Shown here piece after piece: positions 8,867 through 17,680 of a stretch of DNA of 64,000 nt. The translations under genes and the position numbers were made by a program. How positions within the stretch are numbered: position 1 is the first letter of the stretch; each line of letters begins with the position of its first letter. A model generated the notes under the pieces. That model worked only from the letters and a program-made list of their open reading frames with translations. It made no database searches and had not been told where the DNA came from. Origin of the DNA: JAJDTQ01 sp963422385 (lineage in GTDB: Bacteria; Desulfobacterota; Binatia; UBA9968; JAJDTQ01); NCBI GenBank assembly GCA_963422385.1, contig OY729432.1, positions 2,418,001-2,482,000 of the forward strand, written 5' to 3'.

Positions 8867-9168
8867 CATGCTCGCTATCAAGCAGCGTGAACGGAAGTCT
8901 TCGGAAAATACCCCGGACTAGACTCACGGCACGCATTGCGTGTGCGATGTAGCTCCTCCACCGAGTAACCATCGTGGCTCCAGGTTGGCTGCTGCCCCTC
9001 GCTCTCGGGGGCTATTTGTTTCTTACGCATTGCAACTGGACGCGTTTCAAGGCAGTACGTGCGTCCGGTTATCATCGGTTGTCGTCGCCTACCTCATCAC
9101 TTCGCTCGGTTTCTGGTTGTGTCCGCAAGGCGGTGATCCGTGGAACGCGTTCGTACTCAAGATGAAAT
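8867..9168. other. Intergenic stretch without recognised features
   Basis: About 300 bases between the broken small ORF and the next hypothetical gene. Reading frames here are short, and I see no hairpin, tRNA or repeat. It may be the remains of decayed sequence. Confidence 0.4.
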
Positions 9169-9591
9169 GTGATGGCGGCCGGCGCAGCAAATGGAGAAGC
9201 GGTTGAAGGCCACCGGTCCGGTAGGCAAACGACCTCGTCGGGCATAACGACCGGCTCAACGTCCGGTTCCCGACGAAGGATAAGAGATCCGGACCTCCAT
9301 AAAGATCCGAAGACGGTAGCATTGCTGGCCGGACTGGTGCGCGCGTTCAGGGCCGGAGACATCGAGATGCGTTTCGATGAACCGGAGCGCACGATCCTGG
9401 CGAGGCTGTCCGGGGAAGGGCTTGTGGACCTCTCCAACGACGGCTTTCACTTGGCCCCGACCGGCGGCTCCTATACGGTGCGGTCGCAGGTTCCGCCCGT
9501 GACGGCCAAGGGAATTCTGTATCTGGAGCGTCTTCCCGTCGACGAGTTCACCGACCGTCCGGGGCTGTTCCGGTTTCTCGGTTGGCTGTGA
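9169..9591 (+). CDS. Hypothetical protein
   Basis: 140 residues as drawn, but the first 40 are Gly/Ser/Thr-rich and unlikely to be real; the true start may be near 9300. The part from LAGLVRAFRAGDIEMRF to the end has strong GC-rich third positions and looks genuinely coding. No domain recognised. The end overlaps the most upstream possible start of the MmgE/PrpD gene, suggesting they are in one transcript. Confidence 0.4.
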   Translation: MMAAGAANGEAVEGHRSGRQTTSSGITTGSTSGSRRRIRDPDLHKDPKTVALLAGLVRAFRAGDIEMRFDEPERTILARLSGEGLVDLSNDGFHLAPTGGSYTVRSQVPPVTAKGILYLERLPVDEFTDRPGLFRFLGWL

Positions 9592-9614
9592 CGGACACTA
9601 CCAGGGAACACACC

Positions 9615-10973
9615 ATGGACGGGCTTGCAGACAAGGTTTCGGAGTTCGTCGCCGGCAACGATTTCGACAAGTTGCCGCCGGAGGTCGTGGAGGCGGCCAA
9701 GGTGGCGTTCCTGGACTGTGTCGGGGTCGCGCTGGCGGGCTCGGACGAGGACAGCGCGCGGATCTGCGGAGCGCTGGCGCAGCAGGAATCCAGGGTCGGC
9801 GAGGCCACGGTCATCGGTCAGGGATTCAGGACCTCGGCCACTCTGGCCGCGTTGTGCAACGGCACGTCGGCCCACGCCCTGGACTTCGATCACAGTTTCC
9901 TTATGGGTCAGCCCACGGCCGGCCTGATTCCCGCGGTCTTGACCATGGGGGAGGCTTTGGGAGCGAGTGGCCGCAACGCCCTCGCGGCCTACGTCGCGGG
10001 CTTCGAGGTGGTGGCACGGCTGGCCCGCTCCATCCCGCAGCTCTCCTCCACGGCTCACTGGCACGCCACGTCCAGCCTCGGTGCGGTTGGGGCGGCGGCC
10101 TGCTGCGCCAGCCTCGCGGGACTGGACGTCGCGGGTGTGCGCAACGCCCTCGGCATTGCCGTATCCATGGCGTCGGGAACGGTATGGAACTTCGCCACCA
10201 TGACCAAGCCGTTGCATTCCGGCCTGGCGGCTCAGAACGGCATTCTGGCGGCGCGCCTGGCCGCGCGGGGGTTTACATCCAGTCCGGCGGCGCTGGAGGA
10301 TGGGAAGGGGTTGTTCGACTGTTTCGCACGCGGGATCGACTGTGACGTCACCCCCTTCGAGAGCATCGGCCACAGCTTCGACCTCACCGATATCGGCATC
10401 AGCATCAAGCCGTATCCCTGCGGCGGCTTGACCCACACGGCCGTGGACGCCGTGCTGGAGCTACGGCAGGAGGGCCTTCGGGCCGATCAACTGGATTCCA
10501 TGCGGGTGGGCGTGACGCCCCACGTCTTCGACCTGATCAGGAACGTGCCGCCCGCCAACGGCATCGAGGCCAAGTTCAGCATGCCCTACATCCTCGCCAG
10601 GGCGCTGGTGGACGGAGCGCTGGTGCTGGATACGTTCACGGACGAGGCCGCGGCGGAGCCGCAGATTCGACGGGTTGCCGAAAGGGTCGTGATGGAGCTG
10701 GATGCCGGTCTCGTGGAAGAGGCTGACGGCGGGCGTCCCGCCGAGGTGACCGTCAACCTCGTGGACGGCGGACAACTGCACCGCCGCATGGACCACTCCC
10801 GGGGCAGGCCCCGGAAGCCCATGACTCCGGCGGAGTTGCGGGAAAAGTTCGATGCCTGCGCCGCCAGGGCGCTGGAATCGGAGCGGAGCCGGCAAGTCGC
10901 CGAGCTCATCGGCGGCCTGGAGCGCCCGGAGAGCATCCGCGGGCTTTGCGAGCTCCTGGGCGGGTCGAAGTGA
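9615..10973 (+). CDS. MmgE/PrpD family protein
   Basis: About 452 residues from the ATG at 9615 (GGGA 8 bases upstream); TTG at 9582 or GTG at 9588 would add up to 11 residues. The family fold is 2-methylcitrate dehydratase-like: an N-terminal helical domain with LDCVGVALAGSDEDS and an AHALDFDHSF segment, then HWHATSSLGAVGAAA, TKPLHSGLAAQNG, and a lid domain with IKPYPCGGLTHTAVDA. Family members include 2-methylcitrate dehydratase, cis-aconitate decarboxylase and iminodisuccinate epimerase. No prp genes are adjacent, so a methylcitrate role is unproven. Downstream genes are on the opposite strand. Confidence 0.85.
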   Translation: MDGLADKVSEFVAGNDFDKLPPEVVEAAKVAFLDCVGVALAGSDEDSARICGALAQQESRVGEATVIGQGFRTSATLAALCNGTSAHALDFDHSFLMGQPTAGLIPAVLTMGEALGASGRNALAAYVAGFEVVARLARSIPQLSSTAHWHATSSLGAVGAAACCASLAGLDVAGVRNALGIAVSMASGTVWNFATMTKPLHSGLAAQNGILAARLAARGFTSSPAALEDGKGLFDCFARGIDCDVTPFESIGHSFDLTDIGISIKPYPCGGLTHTAVDAVLELRQEGLRADQLDSMRVGVTPHVFDLIRNVPPANGIEAKFSMPYILARALVDGALVLDTFTDEAAAEPQIRRVAERVVMELDAGLVEEADGGRPAEVTVNLVDGGQLHRRMDHSRGRPRKPMTPAELREKFDACAARALESERSRQVAELIGGLERPESIRGLCELLGGSK

Positions 10974-10988
10974 CTACAGAGGCGGCTC

Positions 10989-11309
10989 TCAGCTTATGAC
11001 TGATAGCGCGGTCGCTTCGAGCGCCGTGACCACCATGGCCTCCCGGTCCAGCATCGCCTGGATGTCGGGGACCACCTCGTTCTTCCAGTAGTCGCTCTCC
11101 GCGATGGTCCTGGCGAAGGCTTCCTTTTGTTCCTGGCTGTCGAAGCGGCGCAGCCAAACGTAGGCGTCGTCATCGTCGCGACCGGTGAAGCTGCCGGAAA
11201 CGACGACGCCGTTGGACGCGTGGAACGGGATGATCTTCTCTTCCATGGTCTTGACCCAGGCATCGCGCTTGCCGGGCCGGGTCCTGTACTGGCGCAGTTC
11301 AAAAAACAT
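10989..11309 (-). CDS. NIPSNAP family protein
   Basis: 106 residues from the ATG at 11309, which has GGGAG 6 bases upstream; a longer frame to 11351 is rejected. It starts MFFELRQYRTRPGKRDAWV, the typical NIPSNAP opening, and keeps the VWLRRFDSQEQKEAF strand-helix element. This is a dimeric ferredoxin-like alpha/beta barrel family of unclear function. It lies 38 bases downstream of the Fe-S protein gene on the same strand, so the two are probably one transcript. Confidence 0.85.
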   Translation of the reverse strand: MFFELRQYRTRPGKRDAWVKTMEEKIIPFHASNGVVVSGSFTGRDDDDAYVWLRRFDSQEQKEAFARTIAESDYWKNEVVPDIQAMLDREAMVVTALEATALSVIS

Positions 11310-11347
11310 GAAATCTCCCTTGGCGTCGCCGGGTTCCGCGAACGCTG

Positions 11348-12355
11348 TCACTTGGCCTCGTCGGATCCGTCTTCCTCAAATTCCGGCGCCCAGCCCTCGC
11401 CGAACTCCTCGGCCTCGCGGAAGCCTTCCGTCCGCCACTCGTCGATGAGCTGCCGGATGGGGATCTTGCGCCGCATCAGCCCCTTCATGAGGTTCTTGTA
11501 CATGGGCGCCACGTGGGTTCGGGCGTTGATGGGGCAGACCGTCAGGCAGATCTTGCAGCCCTCGTACTGCTCGAAGAAGGGCCGGCACTGCGGCGTGTCC
11601 ACGTGCCAGCGCAGGGTGCCGAAAATCTCCTGCTTCCTGGGCACGATGGCGTCGCCGGGGCACAAGTTCGTGCACGCGTTGCAGCGCAGGCAAAAGTCGT
11701 CGAAGCCGTAGTTGGCCGGTTGCGCCTCGGGAACAAGCGGCATCTCGGTGGTCACCGCGCCGAGCCGCACGCTCGGGCCGAACTTCTTGGTGATGAGCGA
11801 GCCGTGGCGCCCCAGCTCGCCGAGGCCGGCCTTCCAGGCCACCGGAATGAAGAGAATGTCGCCCTCGTTGGGGTAGCCCACCGCGCGGTAACCGTGGGAG
11901 CGGATGTACTGGGCCAGACGGACCGACACGTCCGACAGCAGGTAGTAGACCTTGTGCACCTCCATCTGCGCCAGCGGTCCCAGCCGTTTCATCTCCTCGA
12001 AGTCCATGTGGATGGCGAAGGAGATGGCCACCTTGTGTCCTTCCGGCGGTTTGGTTCCGCGTACGTAGTCGAACTCGTCGATGGGCGCCACGCCGACGAT
12101 CTCCGCTCCCATGTCCAGAGCCGCCTTCTTCATGGTGCGGGTCACCCCGGCCCAGTCCCGGGTCTCCAGACGGTCGGGATTGACCGGACCGTCGTGCAGG
12201 TTGCGCCGGTCGTGGTCCTCCCGCATGAACATGAAGCGCCGTGTCTGCGGATGGCGTTTCGCCTTGGTCGTCGCGCCTACCTTCTTGTCCGGGAACGGCC
12301 ACTGTTTGACGGGTTGTTGTCGGCGCTCCGTGAATGTGATGCCGCTGGGCTCCAT
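11348..12355 (-). CDS. Reductive dehalogenase/QueG-like protein with two 4Fe-4S motifs
   Basis: 335 residues from the ATG at 12355 (GAGAGGAG upstream). The C-terminal third has two ferredoxin motifs: CLRCNACTNLCP and, after a lone Cys in TPQCRPFF, CKICLTVCP. The preceding domain (about 70-240), with AAWK/GLGELGRHG-type segments and VRLGAVTTEMPL, matches the cobalamin-binding fold shared by epoxyqueuosine reductase QueG and reductive dehalogenases. No Tat signal or membrane anchor is present, so a cytoplasmic enzyme is expected. It lacks the QueG HEAT-repeat tail. Whether it removes halogens or reduces another substrate cannot be told. NIPSNAP follows it. Confidence 0.7.
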   Translation of the reverse strand: MEPSGITFTERRQQPVKQWPFPDKKVGATTKAKRHPQTRRFMFMREDHDRRNLHDGPVNPDRLETRDWAGVTRTMKKAALDMGAEIVGVAPIDEFDYVRGTKPPEGHKVAISFAIHMDFEEMKRLGPLAQMEVHKVYYLLSDVSVRLAQYIRSHGYRAVGYPNEGDILFIPVAWKAGLGELGRHGSLITKKFGPSVRLGAVTTEMPLVPEAQPANYGFDDFCLRCNACTNLCPGDAIVPRKQEIFGTLRWHVDTPQCRPFFEQYEGCKICLTVCPINARTHVAPMYKNLMKGLMRRKIPIRQLIDEWRTEGFREAEEFGEGWAPEFEEDGSDEAK

Positions 12356-12685
12356 GTGTTCGCTCCTCTCTTCGGGGAGGCTTGCAGGAAACCGGAACGG
12401 ACTCCGGTTTACGACAGCACGGATCTTACCAGACGAACCGGGCTGGTTCCAAGGCATTTCAACGGTTTGCCGCCGGCAAACCGCGACACCGGCCCAAGGG
12501 ACATCCGGAACCCGTCATTGGCACGAAAGTGGTACTCAACCCCTGAGCTTCCGCGAAAGCGGGACTCCAGGGGGGTGGGGCGGTCGTACGCGGCCGACTC
12601 TTGTGTTGGCGGCCCTCCTCCTCTACGGTTCACGATAGCATCGTGCGCAGCGCCTCGCGCTCCCGACATCCCGGAGGAAAATCTC
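12356..12685. other. Divergent intergenic region
   Basis: About 330 bases between the Fe-S protein gene (minus) and the ThDP enzyme gene (plus). It must hold both promoters, but no clear -35/-10 pair stands out. It contains the imperfect repeat at 12540-12580. No RNA gene is seen. Confidence 0.6.
12540..12580. repeat. Intergenic repeat of the CGAAAGCGGGAxTCCAGG type
   Basis: Contains CCGCGAAAGCGGGACTCCAG, with a CCGC...GCGG hairpin. A related copy (GCGCGAGCGGGAATCCAGG) lies at 46521-46560, also followed by GGGGTGGGG. Dispersed extragenic repeats of this type occur in many bacterial genomes. Confidence 0.7.
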
Positions 12686-14371
12686 ATGCAAATGACCGCG
12701 GGACATGCAGTCGCCGAAGTGCTGGCGCAACTCGGCGTCCGCAAGGTGATCGGCGTCGTGGGTTCGTGCATGCTCGAGATTCTCGATGGCATATACGGCC
12801 GGGAGGACATCCGGTTTCTTTCCACACGCCACGAGCAGGCCGCCGCCCTCATGGCGGACGGCTATGGCAGGATCGCCGGCAGGCCCGGGGTGTGCATCGC
12901 CACCAACGGCCCCGGCGCCACCAACCTGTTGACCGGGGTGGCCAACGCCTTCCACGCCCAGAGCCCGGTGCTGGTCATTACCGGCGCGCCGATGATGAAG
13001 GACATGTTCCGGGATTCAAGCCAGGAGATCGACCAGCAGGCCATGTTCCGGCCCGTCGTCAAATGGTCGGTGCAGGTGCGCAAACCCGAGCTGGCGGCGG
13101 CCCTGACCTGGGAAGCCTACCAGCGCACCATGACGGGCGTCCCCGGACCGGTGCACCTGGATCTCCCTCGGGACGTGCTGAACGAGAGCGTGGAGTTGCC
13201 GGACATGGGCCGCCTGATTCGTGGACAGGCGGCTGCACCCGCCCCCGAGGCCGAGGCTGTGGCGGCAGCCGTCCGTCTCCTCGAGAAGGCGCGCCGCCCC
13301 GTGCTGCTGGCCGGCGGTGGGGTGCTCTGGTCCGACGCCGGCGACGAGGTCGTCGCGTTGTCGAAGCGCCTCGATGCGCCGGTCGTGTCCTCCACCGGGA
13401 GGGACGATGTGGCGCCGCAGTCGTACCCCCTTTACCTCGGCGCCATCGGCAGGGGCGCGCTGCCCGAGGCGCAGGCCTTCTTCAAGGAGGCCGACCTGGT
13501 GCTGGCGGTGGGCACCAGCCTCGGCCACTTGACCACGTTCTGGCGTCCGGACTTCTTTGCGCCCGGCACGAAGCTGATCCACATTGCCCGTGACCGGAAC
13601 AACATCGGCCGGGTCTACCCGGCGGATGTCGGTATCCAGGCGGACGCCCGGTTGGCGCTCAAGGCGCTGCTGCGGTCGGTGAAGCGGAAAGGAGTCGGCC
13701 GGCCGGGCTGGCTGAGAAAGGCCGCCAGGGTGCGGGCCGCGCAGGAAAGGCACCGGAACCAGGCAGCCCGCTACGACGGCCGCCCGGTGGACCCGCGGCG
13801 CGCCCACGCCGCCCTGCGCAAGGTCCTGCCTCGGGATGCCGTCATCACCCTCGATGCCGGCGTCGGCCCCGGCTACGTTTACGAGTACCAGACCTTCGAG
13901 CAGCCCCGAAGCCTGCTGGCGCCCCAGGGACTTGCGGCCATCGGCGTCGGCTACCCCGTCGGTCTCGGAGCGAAGCTCGCCGCGCCCAAGCGCCCGATCA
14001 TCACCATCAGCGGCGACGGCTCCTTTCTCTACAATGGCGCCGAGCTGGAGACCGCAGTGCGCGAAGGCATCCCCACCACATGCATCATCCTCAACAATTT
14101 CAACTACGGCTCCGAGCGTGCCTACCAGAAGTTCTACTACGAGGAGCGCTACATCGGCGACGCAATCGGCAATCCGCCCTTCGACGAGTATGCCCGGATT
14201 TTCGGCGCCGCCGGGCTACGGGTCGCGGATCCCGGTGAGCTTGAAGACGCCTTCGCCGAAGCCATCCGGCTGGGTCGGACGCAGCCTGTGCTCGTGGACG
14301 TGCTGTGTACGCCGGATGTCTTTCCCGAGCCGCGAAGGAGGGAAACCGTGAAGGCGGAGCGGCTACACTAG
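12686..14371 (+). CDS. Thiamine diphosphate-dependent enzyme, acetolactate synthase-like
   Basis: 561 residues from the ATG at 12686, with GGAGGAAAA upstream; the open frame extends far 5' but antisense to another gene. Three ThDP-enzyme domains are visible: the PYR domain with the catalytic glutamate in STRHEQAAALMADG (E50), a central domain (about 190-330), and the PP domain with the ThDP/Mg motif SGDGSFLYNGAELE ending in LNNFNYGSE. The family includes acetolactate synthase, oxalyl-CoA decarboxylase and benzoylformate decarboxylase; no regulatory-subunit gene is nearby, so a catabolic decarboxylase or ligase is more likely than branched-chain synthesis. Exact substrate not assignable. Confidence 0.82.
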   Translation: MQMTAGHAVAEVLAQLGVRKVIGVVGSCMLEILDGIYGREDIRFLSTRHEQAAALMADGYGRIAGRPGVCIATNGPGATNLLTGVANAFHAQSPVLVITGAPMMKDMFRDSSQEIDQQAMFRPVVKWSVQVRKPELAAALTWEAYQRTMTGVPGPVHLDLPRDVLNESVELPDMGRLIRGQAAAPAPEAEAVAAAVRLLEKARRPVLLAGGGVLWSDAGDEVVALSKRLDAPVVSSTGRDDVAPQSYPLYLGAIGRGALPEAQAFFKEADLVLAVGTSLGHLTTFWRPDFFAPGTKLIHIARDRNNIGRVYPADVGIQADARLALKALLRSVKRKGVGRPGWLRKAARVRAAQERHRNQAARYDGRPVDPRRAHAALRKVLPRDAVITLDAGVGPGYVYEYQTFEQPRSLLAPQGLAAIGVGYPVGLGAKLAAPKRPIITISGDGSFLYNGAELETAVREGIPTTCIILNNFNYGSERAYQKFYYEERYIGDAIGNPPFDEYARIFGAAGLRVADPGELEDAFAEAIRLGRTQPVLVDVLCTPDVFPEPRRRETVKAERLH

Positions 14372-14388
14372 TTCAGCGAAAGGGGGCG

Positions 14389-16242
14389 ATGATGGGAACA
14401 AGTACGAAATGGACGGCGGTAGTCGAGGCGTACTTCAGCGATCCGGGGCGGGTGCGCGCATCGCGCGGTGTGACCGGGGAGCGGTCGCGCTACGGGCCGA
14501 CCGCAAACCTGCTGATTGCCGTCTGCGTTCTGCTCCTGGCCGTCGCCGTTTCTTTCGCGCACGCGCAGGAGCCGCCACCGGAATCCGGTACGGGCTGGCT
14601 GGACAGGCGGTCCGTTACCGGGGACCGTTTTATGGTCGCGGCGGCGAACCCGCACGCGGTCCGTGCTGGCTACGATGTGTTGAAGCGCGGCGGGACAGCG
14701 GCGGACGCCGCTGTCGCGGTGCAGCTCGTCCTGAATCTGGTGGAGCCGCAAGCCTCGGGCATCGGCGGCGGCGCCTTTCTCCTTTATTGGGACGCGGCGA
14801 CCAGGAAGCTGCACACGATCGACGGGCGCGAGACCGCGCCGGCTCGCGCCACGCCGGAACGGTTCCTGGAGTCCGACGGCAGCCCGATGACTTTCTCCAA
14901 AGCGCTGGTCGGAGGCCAGTCGGTCGGCGTACCCGGCACCTTGCGTCTGCTTGAAGCGATGCACCGGCGGTTCGGCAAGACGCCCTGGCCGGATCTGTTC
15001 GAACCAGCCACCGCGCTGGCGGAGAACGGGTTCGAGGTTTCGCCTCGTCTCGCCCGATCGATCACACGCGCAAAAAAACGGGGGCTCGATCAATTTCCCG
15101 CACCGCGGGCCTATTTCTTCAGCGACAACGGCGCACCGTTACCGGCCGGTCAACTGCTGAAGAATCCTGACTTCGCGGCGACCTTGCGCAAAATTGCGGT
15201 AGACGGGGCCGACGCGTTCTACACCGGGGCTGTTGCCCGGGATATCGTCGAAGCGGTCGAAAGCACATCGTTTGTTGCGAACAATATCACGCTGCAGGAC
15301 CTTGCGGCGTACCAGGCGAAGCTGCGCCCGGCGGTCTGTGTCCCCTATCGCGCCTACCAGGTCTGCGGCATGGGGCCGCCGACCTCGGGCGGACTTGCCG
15401 TGGGGCAGATCCTTGGCATGCTGAGGCATTACGACCTTAAGGCGACCGGCTGGAATGCCGAGCTCGTCCACATCTACGCGGAGGCGGCAAAGCTCGCTTA
15501 TGCCGACCGTGCACGCTACATGGCGGATTCCGACTTCGTCGACGTGCCGTCTGCGGGACTCGTCGATCCCATCTACCTGAAAGACCGAGCGAGGCTGATC
15601 GACAGGAGTAACGCGACGGGGAAAGCGGCGGCAGGTCACCCGCCGGCGAAGAAGGCGATGGAGCGGGCGCCCGGCGCTGACCGGGACCGCGCCGGCACCA
15701 GCCATCTTGTCATCCGCGACGCCAATGGCAATGCGCTATCGATGACCACGACCATCGAATCGGGATTCGGCAGCCGGGTGATGGTGCGCGGCTTTCTGCT
15801 CAACAATGAACTGACCGATTTCAGCCGTCGGCCCGAGAAGGACGGCCTTCCCATCGCCAATCGGGTCGAAGGCGGCAAGCGGCCGCGCAGCTCGATGGCG
15901 CCGACCATCGTCTTCAAGGACGGGGCGCCCTATCTCCTGATCGGTTCGCCCGGCGGCAGCCGTATCATCAACTATGTCGCCAAGTCGCTGATCGCGATCC
16001 TCGACTGGGACATGGATCCACAAGACGCTCTGGAGACCGGAAACTTCACACACCGCAACGGCAAGACGCTGGATCTGGAGCAAGGCACCAGGGCGGCGTC
16101 CTTGGCCGAAGCGTTGGAGACAAAAGGGCACCGGGTGAACGTCCGCAACCTGAACAGCGGCTTGCACGCGATCCTGATCAAGGATGGGAAACTGATCGGT
16201 GCCGCGGACCCACGTCGCGAAGGCATCGCGATGGGCGAATGA
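14389..16242 (+). CDS. ggt: Gamma-glutamyltransferase
   Basis: 617 residues. A hydrophobic signal segment (LLIAVCVLLLAVAV) ends in AHAQ near residue 60, so the enzyme is exported; it is preceded by an unusually long, charged 37-residue leader, and the true start could be further in. The proenzyme is cleaved before the nucleophile threonine in DRAGTSHLVI (T437), splitting it into large and small subunits. Other family marks are RETAPARATP, GMGPPTSGGLAVGQ, and GGKRPRSSMAPTIV with GSPGGSRIIN. It releases or transfers the gamma-glutamyl group of glutathione and related peptides. It follows the ThDP gene by 17 bases. Confidence 0.92.
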   Translation: MMGTSTKWTAVVEAYFSDPGRVRASRGVTGERSRYGPTANLLIAVCVLLLAVAVSFAHAQEPPPESGTGWLDRRSVTGDRFMVAAANPHAVRAGYDVLKRGGTAADAAVAVQLVLNLVEPQASGIGGGAFLLYWDAATRKLHTIDGRETAPARATPERFLESDGSPMTFSKALVGGQSVGVPGTLRLLEAMHRRFGKTPWPDLFEPATALAENGFEVSPRLARSITRAKKRGLDQFPAPRAYFFSDNGAPLPAGQLLKNPDFAATLRKIAVDGADAFYTGAVARDIVEAVESTSFVANNITLQDLAAYQAKLRPAVCVPYRAYQVCGMGPPTSGGLAVGQILGMLRHYDLKATGWNAELVHIYAEAAKLAYADRARYMADSDFVDVPSAGLVDPIYLKDRARLIDRSNATGKAAAGHPPAKKAMERAPGADRDRAGTSHLVIRDANGNALSMTTTIESGFGSRVMVRGFLLNNELTDFSRRPEKDGLPIANRVEGGKRPRSSMAPTIVFKDGAPYLLIGSPGGSRIINYVAKSLIAILDWDMDPQDALETGNFTHRNGKTLDLEQGTRAASLAEALETKGHRVNVRNLNSGLHAILIKDGKLIGAADPRREGIAMGE

Positions 16243-16362
16243 CCGCCCGCTCGAAGCGGACGCTTTGCCGAGGTCTTCCCGGAAAGGGGCGAGGATGGTG
16301 GCTGTACTTGAACCTGCGACCTTCAGGTCATGAGTCATGAAGTCGCCACCAGCGGCCCGTTC

Positions 16363-17181
16363 CTAATCGGTGATATCGAAGCGCAGTAGCGTGGCCGGCG
16401 TCTTGTAGTAGACCTCCCGGCAGTCCGCTTCCGACGCGTACCGCCCGGGCTGCATCCGCCGGACGCGTACCGAGACCTGGAGCGGCGAGACATCGAAGGG
16501 GTAGGGAGCGATCTTCACGGAGCCGTCGGCGTTCGGCGTGATACGCAGCTCGATGCCGCCGTCGGGCGTGTAGTCGGCGGGGATGGGAGCCAAGCGCTCT
16601 TCCTTGAAGCCCTCCTCGCCGTAGCCGTCGCAACAGAAGTAGAGCGACAGCAGGTCGAAGAGCTGAAGCATCCGGTAGTTGATCCACAACTCCTCTTCGA
16701 ACCCGGGGCTTCCGGCGGCGAGAGCGGCCTTGTCCTGTTGCTGCTGGTACTCGAGTTCGCCGAGCGCGGCTTTGACCCCGGCACTAAGGTCTCGGACCCC
16801 TGGCTTGGGACTGGTCAGGACATCGTAGCGGCCGCGCCACAAGCCGGTGCGATGCATGGAAACGAGGACGCCGGCGTAGAGGTCGTGTCTGCGGAGCCAC
16901 TCCACGTTTCGCCGGTAGGCCTGGAGTTCCGTTGCCTCGAACCCGGGGATTCTTTCGCGGTGTCCGAAAGGCCGGCCTTTCTCCACGTTCATGCGCGGCA
17001 ACCCTTCCCACTCCCGGTAGCCGCTGTCGTGGTACGTGGTGGCGAAGACCATGGTGTCGTAGGGCCGGAGTTGCGCGAACCGGTCGTTGCCCCAATGGGC
17101 CGCGAACTGGGCCGACAACTCGGCGTGCTCTTCCTGGGTGCTCACGTAGGTTGAACCGTCATCGAGTTCACGTATGACCAT
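16363..17181 (-). CDS. DUF3891 family protein
   Basis: 272 residues from the ATG at 17181, which has AAAGGAGG 7 bases upstream (a longer frame to 17217 is rejected). The sequence shows DUF3891 features: YHDSGYREWEG near residue 55, VSMHRTGLWRGRYD and an LFDLLSLYFCCDG helix near residue 185. The paired HD and H residues hint at an HD-like metal-binding helical fold, but no activity is established. It is convergent with the gamma-glutamyltransferase gene. Confidence 0.8.
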   Translation of the reverse strand: MVIRELDDGSTYVSTQEEHAELSAQFAAHWGNDRFAQLRPYDTMVFATTYHDSGYREWEGLPRMNVEKGRPFGHRERIPGFEATELQAYRRNVEWLRRHDLYAGVLVSMHRTGLWRGRYDVLTSPKPGVRDLSAGVKAALGELEYQQQQDKAALAAGSPGFEEELWINYRMLQLFDLLSLYFCCDGYGEEGFKEERLAPIPADYTPDGGIELRITPNADGSVKIAPYPFDVSPLQVSVRVRRMQPGRYASEADCREVYYKTPATLLRFDITD

Positions 17182-17340
17182 TCCCGATCCTCCTTTGCCT
17201 GCGGACTGTTTTTCCATCTCAAATTTGTTCGCGGTGCGTCAAGGATGGGTAGTGTCTCAGTTTACTAGTTGACCCAATGCGAGGAGGGTTGGGCGGCAGA
17301 ATATGCGTAGGGATTCTCGTCGTCGGCAAGGGCGACGACT

Positions 17341-17378
17341 TGACTACAGGGCGGGTTTCAAACCCGCCCCTGTAGTCA
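17341..17378. repeat. Palindromic intergenic repeat (copy 1)
   Basis: A 38-base near-perfect palindrome; TGACTACAG is mirrored by CTGTAGTCA around the core GGCGGGTTTCAAACCCGCC. It shares the GGGCGGGTTT/AAACCCGCCC core with copies at 23081, 32623, 38284, 42217, 43635 and 58051. Confidence 0.88.
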
Positions 17379-17445
17379 ATAGAATAGCTCGTCCGATGGC
17401 CTGATCGTCATCGGAGCGTGAACGGGCACTCAAGCCCGCTGAATC

Positions 17446-17474
17446 CGTCATCCCGGATCAAGTTCGGGATGACG
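17446..17474. repeat. Inverted repeat CGTCATCCC...GGGATGACG
   Basis: The arms CGTCATCCCG and CGGGATGACG form a 10-bp stem with a 9-base loop, followed by GGGATTCCGG. This is a common type of dispersed extragenic hairpin repeat. Confidence 0.7.
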
Positions 17475-17605
17475 AGGAGAGGGATTCCGGGTCATGTCCG
17501 CGATTGAGTTTTCTGGTCGGCTCGGCAGAGAAAATCGGCTTCAATCGTTACACGATTCTCAACCTTCATACGCTGCTGGCAAGCAACCTGCTTGCCGACT
17601 TGGAT

Positions 17606-17631
17606 GCGATATGCCGGCTCCGGCATATCGC
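17606..17631. repeat. 12-bp perfect inverted repeat
   Basis: GCGATATGCCGG, two bases, then CCGGCATATCGC. No T-tract follows, so it is not a clear terminator. It lies downstream of the convergent end of the lipoprotein gene. Confidence 0.6.
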
Positions 17632-17680
17632 TGTGGCGCTATGGTCGCGACCGGCCCTGATCACGACAACCAATCTATAT

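Larger units (their letters stand above)
17182..17680. other. Gene-free stretch rich in inverted repeats
   Basis: About 500 bases hold the left inverted repeat of a mobile-element remnant (17250-17263), a long palindrome (17341-17378), a CGTCATCCC hairpin (17446-17474) and a 12-bp-stem hairpin (17606-17631). Open frames here are short and not convincing. Confidence 0.7.
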
